7,771 nt of DNA. Origin: JBDREA01 sp043820265. GTDB lineage: Archaea; Altiarchaeota; Altiarchaeia; IMC4; JBDREA01. Below, in pieces: positions 6,479-7,771 of the stretch. A program made the translations under genes and the position numbers. Within the stretch, counting starts at the first letter, position 1. Every line of letters starts with the position of its first letter. A model generated the notes under the pieces. That model was not told where the DNA came from, did not search any database, and saw only the letters and a list, made by a program, of their open reading frames with translations. The stretch lies in assembly GCA_043820265.1 (NCBI GenBank), contig JBDREA010000036.1:1-7771 (forward strand), read 5' to 3'.

Positions 6479-6489
6479 GACGTTTTTAA
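6471..6489. promoter_or_regulatory. 19-bp perfect palindrome in the divergent promoter region
   Basis: TTAAAAACGACGTTTTTAA has 9-base arms that are exact reverse complements around a single central A. Its left half is the presumed TATA box of surface-protein copy 2; its right half places the same CGTTTTTAA facing the amidohydrolase. It could be a symmetric operator or a pair of back-to-back TATA elements. Confidence 0.5.
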
Positions 6490-6520
6490 TTGATATCTAC
6501 TTATTTGTTGGTAAATCGCA

Positions 6521-6528
6521 TTTATTAA
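6521..6528 (+). promoter_or_regulatory. TATA-like box for the amidohydrolase-arfC unit
   Basis: TTTATTAA lies 48 bases before the chosen ATG. Start of transcription is expected near 6551 with a leader of about 25 bases; no Shine-Dalgarno site is present in the A-rich leader. The TTTTTAA at 6483-6489 is an alternative that would give a longer leader of about 64 bases. Confidence 0.4.
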
Positions 6529-6575
6529 GTAAATTGCCGCATTCAATACCCACGACAAAACAAAAAAAAGACAGC

Positions 6576-7622
6576 ATGACCACATACAACACATCAATCT
6601 TCATGGGAGAAGGGCTCGACTATATCGACAAAGCGTGCATAGAAATCAAAGACGGAAAGATTTCTGGATTAGACACCAAGCATAAACCCAAGAGTAAAGA
6701 CTTAAAAGATCTCATTGCATTGCCTTCCCTATTCAATGCCCACACCCACATGGGAGACGCCTTCGCAAAGGAAGCATCTCTGGGCTTAAACGTAAGCAAG
6801 GCGGTCGGTTCAAACGGGAAAAAATGGAACCTCCTAAAACATAAGAACGTCAACGAACAAAGAGAAGCTATAAAAGGAACGCTTAGCTATCTCATCTCAT
6901 CGGGTACGGCGGGCTTCTGCGATTTCAGAGAAGAAGGAAAGCTGGGGATACAAATACTTATTGAGACAATAGAAGGCTCGCCAGTAAAAACAGTGATATT
7001 AGGCAGAGAAGACGGGGCAGAAGGATCAAACGGTTGGGGGATAAATGTCTACTCAAAAGACGAAATCCTAAAAAAAAGAAAAGGAAGGATTGTAGCGATC
7101 CACGCAGGAGAAGCACCTGATGAAATACGAAAGGCGCTCGAATTAAAACCTGACATCATAGTTCACGCTACCAATGCCACAAACGAGGAAATCAAAGAGA
7201 TATCCCGAAAAAATATTTCAGTCATAGTATGCCCAAGGGCAAATGCATCAATGGGGGTGGGATACCCTCCGGTAAGGCAAATGATAGACGCAGGGATAAC
7301 TGTTGGGTTGGGAACAGACAACGTCATGGTTAATCAGCCCAATCTGTGGAGAGAGATGGAATATTTAATAAAATCGTCCTTTCTCCATGGCCCTCTGACG
7401 ACCAGAGAAGTTTTTCAAATGGCGACTGTCAATCCAAGAAAGATATTCGGTCAAAGAGGTGGAACAATCGAGGAAGGACAACCGGCAGACTTAATATTCA
7501 TCGAAAAAAACGCACCCAACCTTAACTACTCAAAAGACTTACTCGCAACAATCGTTACTAGATGCGAACCGGAAAACGTGAAAAAAGTAATGATCTCGGG
7601 AAAATTCGTCTACGAAAAATAA
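6576..7622 (+). CDS. Metal-dependent amidohydrolase (cytosine deaminase/chlorohydrolase group)
   Basis: 348 residues with the ligand set of the amidohydrolase TIM-barrel superfamily: HTH (His56, His58) after the first strand, IHAGE with His176 and the probable catalytic Glu179, VHAT with His197, and GLGTDN with Asp248. CPRANA (219-224) and the C-terminal TVNPRKIFGQ (284-293) plus GTIEEGQPADLIFIE (296-310) are typical of the COG0402 group, in which the barrel is flanked by a small beta-sandwich built from both ends. Such enzymes hydrolyse C-N bonds, often deaminating purines, pyrimidines or S-adenosylhomocysteine; this substrate cannot be read. DFREEG (116-121) looks characteristic of an archaeal subgroup. 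The start at 6576 is preferred over 6534 because the beta-sandwich begins there and the earlier 14 residues are low-complexity. arfC starts 8 bases after the stop, so a role in flavin or other nucleotide-derived cofactor metabolism is a reasonable inference. Confidence 0.87.
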   Translation: MTTYNTSIFMGEGLDYIDKACIEIKDGKISGLDTKHKPKSKDLKDLIALPSLFNAHTHMGDAFAKEASLGLNVSKAVGSNGKKWNLLKHKNVNEQREAIKGTLSYLISSGTAGFCDFREEGKLGIQILIETIEGSPVKTVILGREDGAEGSNGWGINVYSKDEILKKRKGRIVAIHAGEAPDEIRKALELKPDIIVHATNATNEEIKEISRKNISVIVCPRANASMGVGYPPVRQMIDAGITVGLGTDNVMVNQPNLWREMEYLIKSSFLHGPLTTREVFQMATVNPRKIFGQRGGTIEEGQPADLIFIEKNAPNLNYSKDLLATIVTRCEPENVKKVMISGKFVYEK

Positions 7623-7630
7623 AATAGAAA

Positions 7631-7771
7631 ATGAGACCTCGTGTGATTTGGAACACGGCTATGAGCCTGGATGGGATAATCGGGGTGCCAGAAAAGCAGT
7701 TGCCTCTTTCAAATGAAAAAGACAAGCTACGAGTCCAGAAGCTAAGAAGAGAGGTTGATGCCATCATGGTC
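7631..7771 (+). CDS. arfC: 2,5-diamino-6-ribosylamino-pyrimidinone 5'-phosphate reductase, N-terminus (cut by window)
   Basis: Only 47 codons are present, open at the right edge. They read MRPRVIWNTAMSLDGIIG, then LRVQKLRREVDAIMV, which matches the start of the RibD C-terminal/DHFR-like reductase fold: N-x-AMSLDG forms the first strand and nucleotide loop, and R-V-x-K-x-R-x-x-V-D-x-IMV leads to the second strand. As I remember the Methanocaldococcus enzyme, the same two blocks occur at matching spacing. In archaea this NAD(P)H-dependent enzyme reduces the ribose of the pyrimidine intermediate made from GTP, on the way to riboflavin and the deazaflavin F420. A bacterial-type fused deaminase domain is absent at the N-terminus, which supports the stand-alone archaeal form. 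It is probably translated from the amidohydrolase mRNA. Catalytic details beyond the first strand cannot be checked. Confidence 0.8.
   Translation, partial: MRPRVIWNTAMSLDGIIGVPEKQLPLSNEKDKLRVQKLRREVDAIMV

Noticed and set aside
6430..6575. Small RNA or small gene in the divergent gap
   Set aside because: Only promoter-like AT-rich sequence and the palindrome are present; no open frame with a start signal and no stable GC-rich stem.
5581..6597. Longer N-terminus for surface-protein copy 2 starting at 6597
   Set aside because: It would place 56 extra residues across the shared promoter block, the palindrome and the start of the divergent amidohydrolase gene, and it breaks the match with copy 1, which starts Met-Ala.

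Overview
The window reads as archaeal chromosome. Three things point there: two proteins with archaeal class III (prepilin-type) signal peptides, an archaeal short-form adenylosuccinate synthetase, and an archaea-specific dihydropteroate-synthase-related protein. TATA-type promoters and the near absence of Shine-Dalgarno sites agree. I cannot fix the lineage; a euryarchaeal or Altiarchaeota-like organism with its own purine, flavin, pterin and isoprenoid-lipid metabolism fits better than a strongly reduced parasite.

Left part (1-4536, all minus strand): a compact run, probably one or two transcription units, read in the order dihydropteroate-synthase-related protein (4536-3028), purA (2992-1919), a coiled-coil/winged-helix protein of unknown function (1917-979) and a geranylgeranyl-reductase-family flavoprotein (953-1, cut by the window edge). 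The last three are packed with gaps of 1 and about 25 bases. A TATA-like box before purA suggests it can also start its own, nearly leaderless transcript.

Middle (4631-6429, minus strand): two tandem genes for secreted or pilin-like class III signal peptide proteins. They are about 94% identical in DNA over the signal/membrane/stalk region and about 89% over the C-terminus, but diverged in the middle. Six cysteines are kept in register, and both genes carry the same promoter block.

Right part (6576-7771, plus strand): a divergent pair made of a metal-dependent amidohydrolase of the cytosine deaminase/chlorohydrolase group and, 8 bases later, the start of arfC (archaeal RibD-like reductase of riboflavin and F420 precursor synthesis). 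A perfect 19-bp palindrome lies in the divergent promoter region.

Several genes use or supply GTP/IMP-derived compounds: purA (AMP from IMP), arfC (flavin from GTP) and possibly the dihydropteroate-synthase-related protein (pterin from GTP). The most interesting leads are the mosaic tandem surface proteins, the amidohydrolase next to arfC as a possible flavin-pathway enzyme, and the unknown coiled-coil/winged-helix protein in the purA operon. No gap between genes exceeds 150 bases, and I see no RNA genes, CRISPR arrays or insertion sequences.
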